From Brumimicrobium aurantiacum (GTDB lineage: Bacteria; Bacteroidota; Bacteroidia; Flavobacteriales_D; Crocinitomicaceae), in NCBI RefSeq assembly GCF_003402975.1, contig NZ_QURB01000005.1:186001-250000 (forward strand): 64,000 nucleotides of DNA. Direction: 5' to 3'. The translations under genes and the position numbers were made by a program. Shown here one piece after another: positions 8,862-17,019 of this stretch. Position 1 is the first letter of the stretch; each line of letters opens with the position of its first letter. The notes beneath the pieces were generated by a model. The model was not told the origin of the DNA. It saw nothing but the letters and a program-made list of their open reading frames with translations, and did no database searches.

Positions 8862-8891
8862 AAAATCCGTGAAAATCCGTGAAAATCCGTG
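8862..8891. repeat. 10-bp tandem repeat (AAAATCCGTG x3)
   Basis: Three exact head-to-tail copies of AAAATCCGTG, followed by a small TGCTTC-TT-GAAGCA palindrome and another ATCCGTG. No open frame of note. The rest of the gap to dxr holds two ATTCGTAATT phrases (from 8948 and near 8985) and a variant ATTCGCAATT (from 8970). Confidence 0.85.
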
Positions 8892-9024
8892 TTGCTTCTT
8901 GAAGCATCCGTGTCATACGCATTCCATCATCTCACATAAACCTTACAATTCGTAATTAAATGATCATTAATTCGCAATTAAATCATTCGTAATTGATTAA
9001 ATTCGTGCGCTAAACTATTTTACC

Positions 9025-10212
9025 GTGAATACAGGAGTTCAAGAAGAAAAGAAAAAGACGAAAGGAATTGCCATTTTAGGGTGTACTGGTTCTATTGGAA
9101 CACAAGCCCTTGAAGTGATTGAGAACTATCCAGATTTATTCGATTTGGAAGTAATCACTGCAAATAACAATGCGGATTTACTGATTGAACAAGCCATAAA
9201 GTTCAAACCCAACACAGTGGTTATTGTCAATAAAGACCATTTATTGAAGGTGAAAGATGCGTTGGAAGAACATGATATTCACGTGTATGGTGGAAAAGAA
9301 TCCTTATGTCAAGTCGTTGAATTTTCTGATGTTGATATTGTGCTAACGGCTCTCGTTGGATATGCTGGTTTAAAACCAACGATACATGCCATTGAAGCTA
9401 AGAAGACAATCGCGTTGGCCAACAAAGAGACATTAGTTGTTGCTGGTGAAATGATTACAAAAATGGCCAGAGAAAACGGTGTAAATATCTATCCTGTTGA
9501 TTCGGAGCATTCTGCTATTTTCCAATGTTTGACAGGTGAATTCCACAATAAAATTGAGAAAATCTACTTAACGGCTTCAGGTGGACCATTCCGTGGTTGG
9601 ACAACAGAAGAATTAAAAACGGTAAAGCCAGAACAAGCATTAAAACACCCGAATTGGGATATGGGCGCAAAAATCACGATAGATTCTGCGACTTTAATGA
9701 ATAAAGGATTGGAGGTAATTGAAGCGAAATGGTTGTTTGCCTTAACTCCTGATCAAATTGATGTGATTGTGCATCCGCAGTCTATTGTTCATTCTTTAGT
9801 GCAATTTGAAGACGGAAGCATGAAAGCACAAATGGGATTGCCAGATATGAAATTGCCTATTCAATATGCGTTGACTTATCCTGAGCGTTTAAAAACAGAC
9901 TTTCCACGATTTAATTTCATGGACTATCCAAACCTCACTTTCGAACAACCCAACAGAGCAGTTTTCAGAAATTTGGATACGGCATACAAAGCGATGGAAA
10001 TGGAAGGAACAGCCGCATGTGCTTTAAACGCAGCCAATGAAATCACTGTTCAAGCGTTCTTGGACAAGAAAATCGGATTTTTAGACATCGCCATCATCAA
10101 TGATAAAACAATGCTTGGGGTTGAGAATATTCTTAAACCAAAATACGAAGACTACGTTTCTGTTGACAGTGCTGCAAGAACGTTTGCGGAGCAATTGGTA
10201 GAGGGTAATTGA
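9025..10212 (+). CDS. dxr: 1-deoxy-D-xylulose 5-phosphate reductoisomerase
   Basis: Second step of the MEP isoprenoid pathway: NADPH-dependent conversion of DXP to MEP. 395 residues, normal length. The NADPH-binding motif 'GCTGSIGTQ' is at about 19-27. The substrate and metal region contains 'ALANKETLV' and 'PVDSEHSAIFQ', followed by 'ASGGPFRGW'. The start is GTG at 9025; no ATG precedes the nucleotide-binding motif in frame, so GTG is the best choice. In many Bacteroidetes rseP follows dxr; here a repeat-rich gap follows instead. Identification is secure. Confidence 0.97.
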   Translation: MNTGVQEEKKKTKGIAILGCTGSIGTQALEVIENYPDLFDLEVITANNNADLLIEQAIKFKPNTVVIVNKDHLLKVKDALEEHDIHVYGGKESLCQVVEFSDVDIVLTALVGYAGLKPTIHAIEAKKTIALANKETLVVAGEMITKMARENGVNIYPVDSEHSAIFQCLTGEFHNKIEKIYLTASGGPFRGWTTEELKTVKPEQALKHPNWDMGAKITIDSATLMNKGLEVIEAKWLFALTPDQIDVIVHPQSIVHSLVQFEDGSMKAQMGLPDMKLPIQYALTYPERLKTDFPRFNFMDYPNLTFEQPNRAVFRNLDTAYKAMEMEGTAACALNAANEITVQAFLDKKIGFLDIAIINDKTMLGVENILKPKYEDYVSVDSAARTFAEQLVEGN

Positions 10213-10226
10213 TAATTTGGGGAATT

Positions 10227-10280
10227 CAAATTTCTTCGCTATGCTGCGAAATCCGATGACTATCGGATCACTCGAGCTGA
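10227..10280. repeat. 54-bp direct repeat, left copy
   Basis: An exact 54-bp match to 12652-12705. Contains two small dyads (TTCGC..GCGAA and ATCCGAT-GACT-ATCGGAT). The two copies bracket the three T9SS-secreted protein genes. Confidence 0.9.
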
Positions 10281-10317
10281 AGGGGAACGAAACGAAATTA
10301 TCCATTCTGCTAGGTAA

Positions 10318-10434
10318 ACCGATTACTCGAACCGACGAGACGAGGGGCGATATAGATTTCTCCATTTAATAGTAATAGGATTTGCTCTTCTAGTAGGTGT
10401 ATTAGTTACTTATGTCAAAAAAACGGACCGATAA
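10318..10434 (+). pseudogene. Possible 3' remnant of a small membrane protein gene
   Basis: An open frame without any usable start codon ends at 10434 and encodes one strong membrane helix with a basic tail ('IGFALLVGVLVTYVKKTDR'). This is what the 3' end of a small membrane-protein gene looks like after its 5' part was replaced by the repeat DNA just upstream. It could be chance; only hydrophobicity and the stop position support it. Confidence 0.3.
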
Positions 10435-10469
10435 AAAGCGTAAATAAGTGTTAAACAATGTTAAACTTC

Positions 10470-10497
10470 ATAGTTTTGATTTCATAGTTTTGATTTC
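10470..10497 (+). promoter_or_regulatory. Duplicated -7 box
   Basis: A 14-bp unit ATAGTTTTGATTTC occurs twice in tandem. Each copy contains TAGTTTTG, a match to the TAnnTTTG -7 consensus, 22 to 49 bp before the ATG at 10519. It may give two adjacent transcription starts for the secreted-protein trio. Confidence 0.5.
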
Positions 10498-10518
10498 AAA
10501 ATATTTAAACTACTTTTT

Positions 10519-11178
10519 ATGAAATCATTTACAACATTTATTGCGATTCTCGCCTTTTTCTTTTTTAATCTGTCAAATTTATACGGACAGTCATCAGACA
10601 CAATCAATACCAATTTTAATGATACTAGGTTTAGTAAATTTGATGGAGTATGGCATGCTTATGACTCTATTGGTAATTCATATTATGAGATAAACAAAGA
10701 TTTTATCAGTATTAAATATGAGAAAACCACTACTAGCAATCAGATTAAAGTATTCGAAGCAAGTAATCAGCTCGTGTTTAAACGTAAGAATGTTTTAGGT
10801 TGGTATGACTATGAGGTGAATGTATCGGAAGATTCAATTTTCAATTATGTAATAAATTTGGAGTCTTCAAGTCTAACTAATTTAGTAGAGATTTCTACTA
10901 AAGGAAGTTATTTATCTACCCCAAATGATTCCGAACATGGTAATCAATGGTATCCTGCAGATAGCTATATTGATGTTGATTTCAGTATAGAAAACGTTTC
11001 GAATGTGACAATTGCTGTTTCACCAGTTTCAGGAAGCGGTAGTGTCAATAATTATGTAGTAAATCTAAATGAAAGCACAAAACAAATTGATGTTTCTAAT
11101 TTGAATACAGGCTGGTATAGTGTTACATTAATGTGTGATGGAACGCTTAAGGATGCGAAATTAGTGTATGTAAACTAA
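10519..11178 (+). CDS. Secreted protein with T9SS-like C-terminal domain, 1 of 3
   Basis: 219 residues. A clear signal peptide (1-23, 'FNLSNLYGQ') is followed by a beta-rich region with no recognised family. The last ~70 residues resemble a T9SS sorting domain or related DUF3244-type beta sandwich: 'KQIDVSNLNTGWYSVTLMCD' then a terminal 'LVYVN'. The usual 'YPNP' opening motif is missing, so this is a divergent version. First gene of a trio with 9-12 bp spacing, presumably one operon. Role on the cell surface unknown. Confidence 0.6.
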   Translation: MKSFTTFIAILAFFFFNLSNLYGQSSDTINTNFNDTRFSKFDGVWHAYDSIGNSYYEINKDFISIKYEKTTTSNQIKVFEASNQLVFKRKNVLGWYDYEVNVSEDSIFNYVINLESSSLTNLVEISTKGSYLSTPNDSEHGNQWYPADSYIDVDFSIENVSNVTIAVSPVSGSGSVNNYVVNLNESTKQIDVSNLNTGWYSVTLMCDGTLKDAKLVYVN

Positions 11179-11190
11179 AAAATAAAGTTG

Positions 11191-11877
11191 ATGAGATATA
11201 TATTATTGATATTAATTATACTGTACCCACTTTTTGGGTACAATCAAATCCCTGTAGTTCCAGGGTGGAAAATGCACACTATCGATTCGGTTCGAATTGA
11301 TTATGGTCAGAATCCAACAAAAGTTTTTATTAGGGAACGAAATAATCGTGTTTTTTATATTAAACGCCTTTCAATAGAAGTATTAAGCGCTGATACCTTG
11401 GCAGTGAATCTGTTTTATATAGATTGTTCTTCATATTTTATAGGTCAATTAATAAATGATACAATCATTGATGTTCCTCAGGGCTTAAATCCACGTTTTA
11501 ACCTTATTGTGCGAACCTATAAAGATACGAATACATATTTCAATGGAAATTGTCCAGAAAGAGATTTTTATACTTTAACAGATAGTGCTTTTGTTTCAGA
11601 AGAAGACTCTACCTACTCACCATTATCAAGTAGCTATTTGAGTAAGGAGGAAATTGAAATATCGCTATTTCCAAATCCAGTAACTACCCAACTTTATGTG
11701 GATTATCCTTCGGCAGTGAAAACTTTAAATTATAGTATTTATAATACACAAGGAAAACAATTGCTTTATGGGGAAGTGGAAGAGTTTATAGATGTTTCCG
11801 GTCTCAACAAAGGGGCGTATATAATTCATTTTGAGGGTAAAAATGGAATTGCAACCAAAAGATTTATTGTTAAGTAA
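11191..11877 (+). CDS. Secreted protein with T9SS sorting domain, 2 of 3
   Basis: 228 residues from the ATG at 11191; a TTG one codon earlier is possible but less likely. The signal peptide is 'MRYILLILIILYPLFGYNQ'. The middle has no recognised fold. The C-terminal ~75 residues are a classic type A T9SS sorting domain: 'ISLFPNPVTTQLYVDYP', 'YSIYNTQGKQL', 'DVSGLNKGAYIIHFEG' and a final 'KRFIVK'. The protein should be exported, then processed and attached to the surface by the gliding/PorSS machinery. It shares its layout with the next gene, which has a similar middle ('DTVV/IDVP', 'NCP' motif), so the two look like paralogs. Confidence 0.75.
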   Translation: MRYILLILIILYPLFGYNQIPVVPGWKMHTIDSVRIDYGQNPTKVFIRERNNRVFYIKRLSIEVLSADTLAVNLFYIDCSSYFIGQLINDTIIDVPQGLNPRFNLIVRTYKDTNTYFNGNCPERDFYTLTDSAFVSEEDSTYSPLSSSYLSKEEIEISLFPNPVTTQLYVDYPSAVKTLNYSIYNTQGKQLLYGEVEEFIDVSGLNKGAYIIHFEGKNGIATKRFIVK

Positions 11878-11889
11878 AATAAAATTATT

Positions 11890-12543
11890 ATGAAATTACT
11901 ATTATTTTTTTTATCAATTTCTACTTCGGTTTTGTCCTACAATACTTTTGATAGTGTATCTGTTTTTCAGGAAAATGGAGAAAATAAAGTGTATTTTAAA
12001 CTGAAAGGTATTTATCTTGGTTCCACAATTAGACGAGTTGAGAGTGAATTTGTTGCTAGTGATACACTTACAAAAATAGATGTCTATACGAAGTTTTGTG
12101 AAGGTGCATTGGCAAATAATTATTGGGATACGGTTGTTGTGTTAGATCAAGCTATTTATCCACCAGAATTCAATTTAAGGATTAATGTTTTTTATGACAC
12201 AAATACGGTGTTTTCTACCCCTCCGGAAAACTGTCCTATATATCACTCTCCTTGGTTAGCATTTTGGTATCCATTGTCAATAGATGAAATAGCATCCACT
12301 ACAGAAGCACAATTAGAAAAAGACTTCTTAATTTATCCCAATCCAGCTTCTGGTTTTATTACAATTCAAACAGATGCTCATATTTTAAATGAAGAGTATA
12401 TTATCACAGATCCCCTTGGTAAAATGGTGCGAAAAGGTAAGTATAAACCTAAGATTGATATAAGTGAGTTATCTAAAGGCCAGTATTTTTTCATTCTTAG
12501 AACAGAAAAGTACATTTATCGCCGGAAGTTTATGGTGGAATAG
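11890..12543 (+). CDS. Secreted protein with T9SS sorting domain, 3 of 3
   Basis: 217 residues. Signal peptide 'MKLLLFFLSISTSVLSYN'. The middle matches gene 2 of the trio in several places: 'ESEFVASDTLTKIDV' against 'SIEVLSADTLAVNL', 'FYDTNTVF' against 'TYKDTNTYF', and 'ENCP' against 'GNCP'. The C-terminal sorting domain opens with 'FLIYPNPASGFITIQTD' and ends with 'RRKFMVE'. The family of the middle is unknown. It is followed directly by a gap with the second 54-bp direct repeat. The trio is therefore bracketed by repeats and may be gained, lost or duplicated as a unit. Confidence 0.75.
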   Translation: MKLLLFFLSISTSVLSYNTFDSVSVFQENGENKVYFKLKGIYLGSTIRRVESEFVASDTLTKIDVYTKFCEGALANNYWDTVVVLDQAIYPPEFNLRINVFYDTNTVFSTPPENCPIYHSPWLAFWYPLSIDEIASTTEAQLEKDFLIYPNPASGFITIQTDAHILNEEYIITDPLGKMVRKGKYKPKIDISELSKGQYFFILRTEKYIYRRKFMVE

Positions 12544-12846
12544 GGTTCGCTGTATTTTGACGTTTCTTCAGCACGTCACTTCGAGTGCCGAAACGAAAGT
12601 GCAAGTGTATAGAGAAGAGTGCTGAATTAGGAAGGCCCCTTGTTCTCGATACAAATTTCTTCGCTATGCTGCGAAATCCGATGACTATCGGATCACTCGA
12701 GCTGACGGGGGAACGATACAAATTTCTCCGCTTTCATCAGAAATATCCGCGCGTAGCCCGATTACATTGCGTGACAAGTGCGGTGACTGAGGTTACTGAG
12801 CTTGCCGAATGTAAGCTCGTAGAAGGCCCGCGATCCATCATCCAAA
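12544..12846. repeat. Repeat-rich gap with right 54-bp copy (12652-12705)
   Basis: 303 bp with no convincing gene. It contains the exact second copy of the 10227-10280 repeat. On both sides are phrase-like sequences (TCACTTCGAGTG.., CATTGCGTGACAAGTGCGG) of higher GC than the neighbouring genes. An apparent 99-codon frame here runs through repeats, lacks any protein-like features and is discounted. Confidence 0.75.
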
Positions 12847-13161
12847 CTATAGCGTTTTCAACTCCTTCTCTTGTTCTTTTTTAAAGATCTTCGCATCAGC
12901 AACGAAAGTTCCAAAAGGAATAAGCGAAGCTAAATACGCCCAAAAGTTTGTCATAATTGACCATTTTTTCTCTTGGTTAACTACAAAAACCATAATACAA
13001 TAAGAAATGAAAAGAACACCATGCGCCATTCCAACAATTTTGTTGGGCATTGGCATCTCATACATATATTTCAAAGGCATTGTTAAACCTAAAGCAAGGT
13101 AAGAAATTCCTTCTATCAAAGCCAAAACGCGGAGTATTCCTAAACTAGTTGAAAAATTCAT
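12847..13161 (-). CDS. DUF3817 family membrane protein
   Basis: 104 residues with three hydrophobic helices. It has the DUF3817 (YdzA-like) pattern: 'LRVLALIEGISYLALG' near the N-terminus, 'MPNKIVGMAHGVLFI' in the middle (the conserved His-containing helix) and 'PFGTFVADAKIF' near the end. The function of the family is unknown. It is transcribed divergently from leuS. Family call fairly secure, function unknown. Confidence 0.8.
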   Translation of the reverse strand: MNFSTSLGILRVLALIEGISYLALGLTMPLKYMYEMPMPNKIVGMAHGVLFISYCIMVFVVNQEKKWSIMTNFWAYLASLIPFGTFVADAKIFKKEQEKELKTL

Positions 13162-13218
13162 ATTTTTTTCGCCGAAGATAAGGATTTTAATACGTTGAAT
13201 TGATCGGTGATTTGTTAA

Positions 13219-13280
13219 AAATACGCTGCCGAGAGTTTTATAAATACGACTACGAGTTGAAAACTCTCGGCAGCGTATTT
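13219..13280. repeat. Long hairpin between divergent genes
   Basis: Two perfect 21-bp arms (13219-13239 and 13260-13280) separated by 20 bp, in the intergenic region between the divergent DUF3817 gene and leuS. No T-run, and it lies in a shared upstream region, so it is not an ordinary terminator. Confidence 0.9.
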
Positions 13281-13335
13281 ATAAAAACTAAATCTATTCT
13301 CAACCTTTCTTTACAATTACCAACTTAAAAAAAAT

Positions 13336-13343
13336 TATCTTTG
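13336..13343 (+). promoter_or_regulatory. -7 box of leuS
   Basis: TATCTTTG fits TAnnTTTG and is 31 bp before the ATG at 13374. It overlaps an in-frame TTG at 13341, which rules that codon out as the translation start. Confidence 0.55.
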
Positions 13344-13373
13344 CCTCTTTCAAAAAACAAACAGCAAAAAAGC

Positions 13374-16184
13374 ATGGAATACAATTTTAACGCAATAGAA
13401 GAGAAGTGGAGGAAATATTGGCAGGAAAACAATACTTATGTTGCCAAAATAGACACTGAAAAACCCAAATATTATGGTTTAACAATGTTTCCTTATCCTT
13501 CAGGAGCTGGACTTCACGTTGGACATCCACTTGGATACATCGCTTCAGATATTTATGCGCGTTACAAAAGATTAAAAGGGTTTAACGTCCTTCACCCTAT
13601 GGGTTATGACTCTTTTGGTTTGCCAGCTGAACAATATGCTATTCAAACGGGGCAACACCCAGCGGTAACAACGGATGAAAATTTGAAACGCTACCGTTCG
13701 CAATTGGATAAAATTGGTTTTTCTTTCGATTGGTCAAAAGAGGTGAGAACTTCAGATCCTAAATATTACAAATGGACACAGTGGATTTTTAAACAATTGT
13801 TTAATTCATTTTACTGTAATGATGCCAACAAAGCATTGCCACTTGAAGAACTAATTGCTGTTTTTGAAAAAGAAGGAAATGCAAATATAAATGCCGTGAA
13901 CGCTTGCGAAATCGAATTTTCTGCTGAAGAATGGAAAGCTTTCGATGTAGAAAAACAAGCTTCAATTTTGATGGATTACCGTTTAACTTATTTAGCGGAT
14001 TCATGGGTAAACTGGTGTCCTGCTTTGGGAACTGTTTTGGCCAATGATGAAATCGTAAACGGCGTTTCAGAACGTGGTGGACATCCGGTGGAACAAAAAT
14101 TAATGCGTCAATGGTCAATGCGAATCACAGCTTATGCTGAACGTTTATTGAAAGGATTAGATCAATTAGATTGGTCGGATGCAGTAAAAGATATTCAACG
14201 CAATTGGATTGGAAAATCTGTAGGTGCATCCGTAAACTTCAAAGTTGATAATCACGAAGAGGAAATTGAAGTATTTACAACTCGCCCTGATACAATTTAC
14301 GGTGTTTCATTTATGGTTTTGGCTCCAGAACACGAATTGGTGAGTCAAATCACAACTCAAGAATATAAGGATGAAGTTAATGCTTACCAACAACAAGCTG
14401 GATTGAAATCGGAGCGTGACCGTATGGCGGATACCAAAACAATCTCTGGACAATTCACAGGTGCTTATGCTGTTCACCCATTGAGTGGAGAAAAAATTCA
14501 AATTTGGATTGGAGATTATGTTTTGGCTTCCTACGGTACTGGTGCTGTAATGGCGGTTCCTTGTGGAGATCAACGTGATTATGATTTCGCGAAGCACTTC
14601 GAAATTCCAATAAAAAATATATTTGCCGACGTTTCAATTGAAGAAGAAGCGTACACTGAAAAGAAAGGAAAAATTGCTAATTCTGATTTCTTAAATGGAT
14701 TGGAAGTTGCCGAAGCGATTCAAAAAGCAATTGAAGTTTTAGAGGAGAAGAAAATAGGAAAGGCGAAAACAAATTACCGTTTGCGTGATGCAGTATTCTC
14801 TCGTCAACGTTATTGGGGAGAACCATTTCCAGTCTATTATGACAATGGAGTAGCAAAAACAATTGAAGATCAATATTTACCAATCGAATTGCCAGAGGTA
14901 GATAAATACTTACCAACTCCAGATGGTCAGCCACCACTAGGAAATGCGACAAAATGGTTTTGGGATAGTGAGAAAAATGAATTGACAACCAAGGACCGTG
15001 CAGACGAAGAAAATGTTCATCCAATGGAATTGAATACAATGCCAGGTTGGGCAGGAAGTTCTTGGTATTTCTTACGCTACATGGATCCTTCAAACAACAA
15101 CGAATTTGTTGCCAAGGAAAAAGTGGACTACTGGAATAATGTAGATTTATATATTGGTGGGGCTGAACACGCCACTGGACACTTGTTGTACTCTCGTTTT
15201 TGGTCGATGTTCTTAAACGATAGAGAACATATTCCATTCGAAGAGCCATTCCAAAAAATGATCAACCAAGGTATGATCTTGGGAAGAAGTAATTTTGTTT
15301 ATAGAGATAAAGACAGTGGTAAATTCGTAAGCTTTGGTAAGCGAAAAGAATTTAAAACTTCACGAATTCACGTAGACATCAATATTGTAGACAATGACGT
15401 TTTAGATGTTGAAGCTTTCAAAGCATCGAGAGAAGAGTATGCAAACGCAGAGTTTATCTTAGAAGATGATGGAAGTTATAAATGTGGACACGAGGTTGAA
15501 AAAATGTCGAAATCAAAATTCAACGTTCAGAATCCAGATGATTTAGTAGAAAAATATGGAGCAGATACCTTAAGAATGTATGAAATGTTCTTAGGTCCAA
15601 TCGAACAAGCAAAACCTTGGGACATTAAAGGAATCAATGGTGTAAACAACTTCTTGAAAAAAGTGTGGAGATTATTCCATGACCAAGAAGGAAATGTTAG
15701 TCTTTCGGAGGACAAAGCAGATGCAAAGGCATTAAAAACGTTGCATAAAACCATCAAGAAAGCGCAAGAAGATATGGATCGTTATGTGTTTAACACAACG
15801 GTTTCTGCGCTGATGATTTGTGTAAATGAATTGACAGAACAAAAATGTAACAACAAAGCTATTTTGCAAGAAATGGTGATTTTACTTGCGCCTTACGCTC
15901 CACATATTGCTGAAGAATTATGGTCAATATTGGGCAATGAAGGGTCTGTAAATGATGCACAATATCCAGTTTGTAATGAAGATTACTTGGTTGAAGACGC
16001 ATTCGAATACCCTGTAAGTTTCAATGGAAAAATGAGATTTAAAGTAGAATTAGCCAACAGTTTGTCAAAAGACGAAATAGAAAAAGAGGTTTTAGGAATG
16101 GAAAAATCTCAAAAATACCTAGACGGCAAAACACCTAAAAAGGTAATTGTTGTTCCGGGACGAATTGTAAACATTGTGGTTTAA
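13374..16184 (+). CDS. leuS: Leucyl-tRNA synthetase
   Basis: Class I synthetase charging tRNA-Leu. The ATG at 13374 ('MEYNFNAIEEKWRKYW') is the family-typical start; an upstream in-frame TTG lies within the -7 box. About 936 residues, longer than E. coli LeuRS because of the inserts usual in Bacteroidetes. HVGH is at residues 48-51 and KMSKS at 710-714. The CP1 editing domain has 'TTRPDTIYGVSFMVLAPEH'. The C-terminal domain carries the anticodon-stem contacts and ends 'KKVIVVPGRIVNIVV'. Single gene with its own promoter and a terminator hairpin downstream. Secure. Confidence 0.98.
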   Translation: MEYNFNAIEEKWRKYWQENNTYVAKIDTEKPKYYGLTMFPYPSGAGLHVGHPLGYIASDIYARYKRLKGFNVLHPMGYDSFGLPAEQYAIQTGQHPAVTTDENLKRYRSQLDKIGFSFDWSKEVRTSDPKYYKWTQWIFKQLFNSFYCNDANKALPLEELIAVFEKEGNANINAVNACEIEFSAEEWKAFDVEKQASILMDYRLTYLADSWVNWCPALGTVLANDEIVNGVSERGGHPVEQKLMRQWSMRITAYAERLLKGLDQLDWSDAVKDIQRNWIGKSVGASVNFKVDNHEEEIEVFTTRPDTIYGVSFMVLAPEHELVSQITTQEYKDEVNAYQQQAGLKSERDRMADTKTISGQFTGAYAVHPLSGEKIQIWIGDYVLASYGTGAVMAVPCGDQRDYDFAKHFEIPIKNIFADVSIEEEAYTEKKGKIANSDFLNGLEVAEAIQKAIEVLEEKKIGKAKTNYRLRDAVFSRQRYWGEPFPVYYDNGVAKTIEDQYLPIELPEVDKYLPTPDGQPPLGNATKWFWDSEKNELTTKDRADEENVHPMELNTMPGWAGSSWYFLRYMDPSNNNEFVAKEKVDYWNNVDLYIGGAEHATGHLLYSRFWSMFLNDREHIPFEEPFQKMINQGMILGRSNFVYRDKDSGKFVSFGKRKEFKTSRIHVDINIVDNDVLDVEAFKASREEYANAEFILEDDGSYKCGHEVEKMSKSKFNVQNPDDLVEKYGADTLRMYEMFLGPIEQAKPWDIKGINGVNNFLKKVWRLFHDQEGNVSLSEDKADAKALKTLHKTIKKAQEDMDRYVFNTTVSALMICVNELTEQKCNNKAILQEMVILLAPYAPHIAEELWSILGNEGSVNDAQYPVCNEDYLVEDAFEYPVSFNGKMRFKVELANSLSKDEIEKEVLGMEKSQKYLDGKTPKKVIVVPGRIVNIVV

Positions 16185-16211
16185 TTTACAATACAGAAAT
16201 ACAAATATACT

Positions 16212-16257
16212 AGTGGTTAACATTCTTTGAAATCATAAAAGAAGGTTAACCACTTTT
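16212..16257 (+). terminator. Terminator of leuS
   Basis: AGTGGTTAAC and GTTAACCACT form a perfect 10-bp stem, extended inward by TTCTTT/AAAGAA, then TTTT. It lies 28 bp after the leuS stop. The T-run is short, so efficiency is uncertain. Confidence 0.7.
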
Positions 16258-16297
16258 CAGTAATTGTGAAATTAATATTTTTCACTACCTTAATGCC

Positions 16298-17014
16298 ATG
16301 CAGAAATTGAAGATCAATATCAATGCTGACGTGGGAGAAATGGCTGGCCAAGATAAAGCCCTAATGCCCTATCTACAGTCATGTAATATTGCTACGGGCG
16401 GACACATCGGAGACAACCAATCAATTCTAGCAACGCTTGAATTGGCCAAAAAGAACAATGTAAAAATTGGTGCACATCCCTCCTATCCTGATAAAGAGAA
16501 TTTTGGAAGAGTTCGTCCTGAGATTACTGATGAATTCCTCAAAGCCAGCTTAGAAGTTCAGTTACTTAACTTCTATTCAATTGCTGATCAAAACAATGCT
16601 GAAGTTCACCACATCAAACCTCATGGAGCACTTTATCATGATTTAGTCAATGATAAAAACAAAGCAGAACTTTTTCTCTCAGTTTTAGATGAAATTGACG
16701 TAAAAACATCAATTTACACCTTAAAAGGTGGTTTTTTGGATACTTTAGGTCAAAAAACACATAAAATTTATCATGAAGGGTTTATTGACAGAAGATATAC
16801 TGCTGATTTAAATTTGGTGAATCGGAAAAAGGAAAACGCGCTAATTTCAGAACCAAAAGAAGTTTGGAAACAACTAAAATCAATGCATTTCGACAATACA
16901 ATAATCGTTGATACTGGTGAAAAAAGGCATATCACTGCTGAGACCTATTGTTTGCATGGTGATCACCCTAAAGCAGTTGAAATACTTAAATTTATTCATA
17001 CGCAAATCAAATAA
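16298..17014 (+). CDS. pxpA: 5-oxoprolinase subunit A (LamB/YcsF family)
   Basis: 238 residues. The family signature opens 'INADVGEMAGQD' and continues with 'CNIATGGHIGDN', 'IGAHPSYPDKENFGR', 'HIKPHGALYHDL' and 'YCLHGDHP' at the C-terminus. With PxpB and PxpC it forms the prokaryotic ATP-dependent 5-oxoprolinase that opens 5-oxoproline (pyroglutamate) to L-glutamate, disposing of a spontaneous damage product of glutamine. First gene of pxpABC; pxpB begins 5 bp later. Secure by sequence and context. Confidence 0.95.
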   Translation: MQKLKININADVGEMAGQDKALMPYLQSCNIATGGHIGDNQSILATLELAKKNNVKIGAHPSYPDKENFGRVRPEITDEFLKASLEVQLLNFYSIADQNNAEVHHIKPHGALYHDLVNDKNKAELFLSVLDEIDVKTSIYTLKGGFLDTLGQKTHKIYHEGFIDRRYTADLNLVNRKKENALISEPKEVWKQLKSMHFDNTIIVDTGEKRHITAETYCLHGDHPKAVEILKFIHTQIK

Positions 17015-17019
17015 ACGCA

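Noticed and set aside
10519-12543. Toxin-antitoxin or bacteriocin cluster
   Set aside because: The proteins have signal peptides and T9SS-type C-termini but no toxin, immunity or processing motifs.
12585-12884. 99-codon open frame between the T9SS trio and the DUF3817 gene
   Set aside because: It crosses the 54-bp repeat and overlaps the 3' end of the DUF3817 gene; composition is that of repeat DNA.
15361-15520. Apparent extra segment in LeuRS before KMSKS, considered as a frameshift
   Set aside because: The frame is continuous and Bacteroidetes LeuRS commonly has inserts here; all catalytic motifs are intact.
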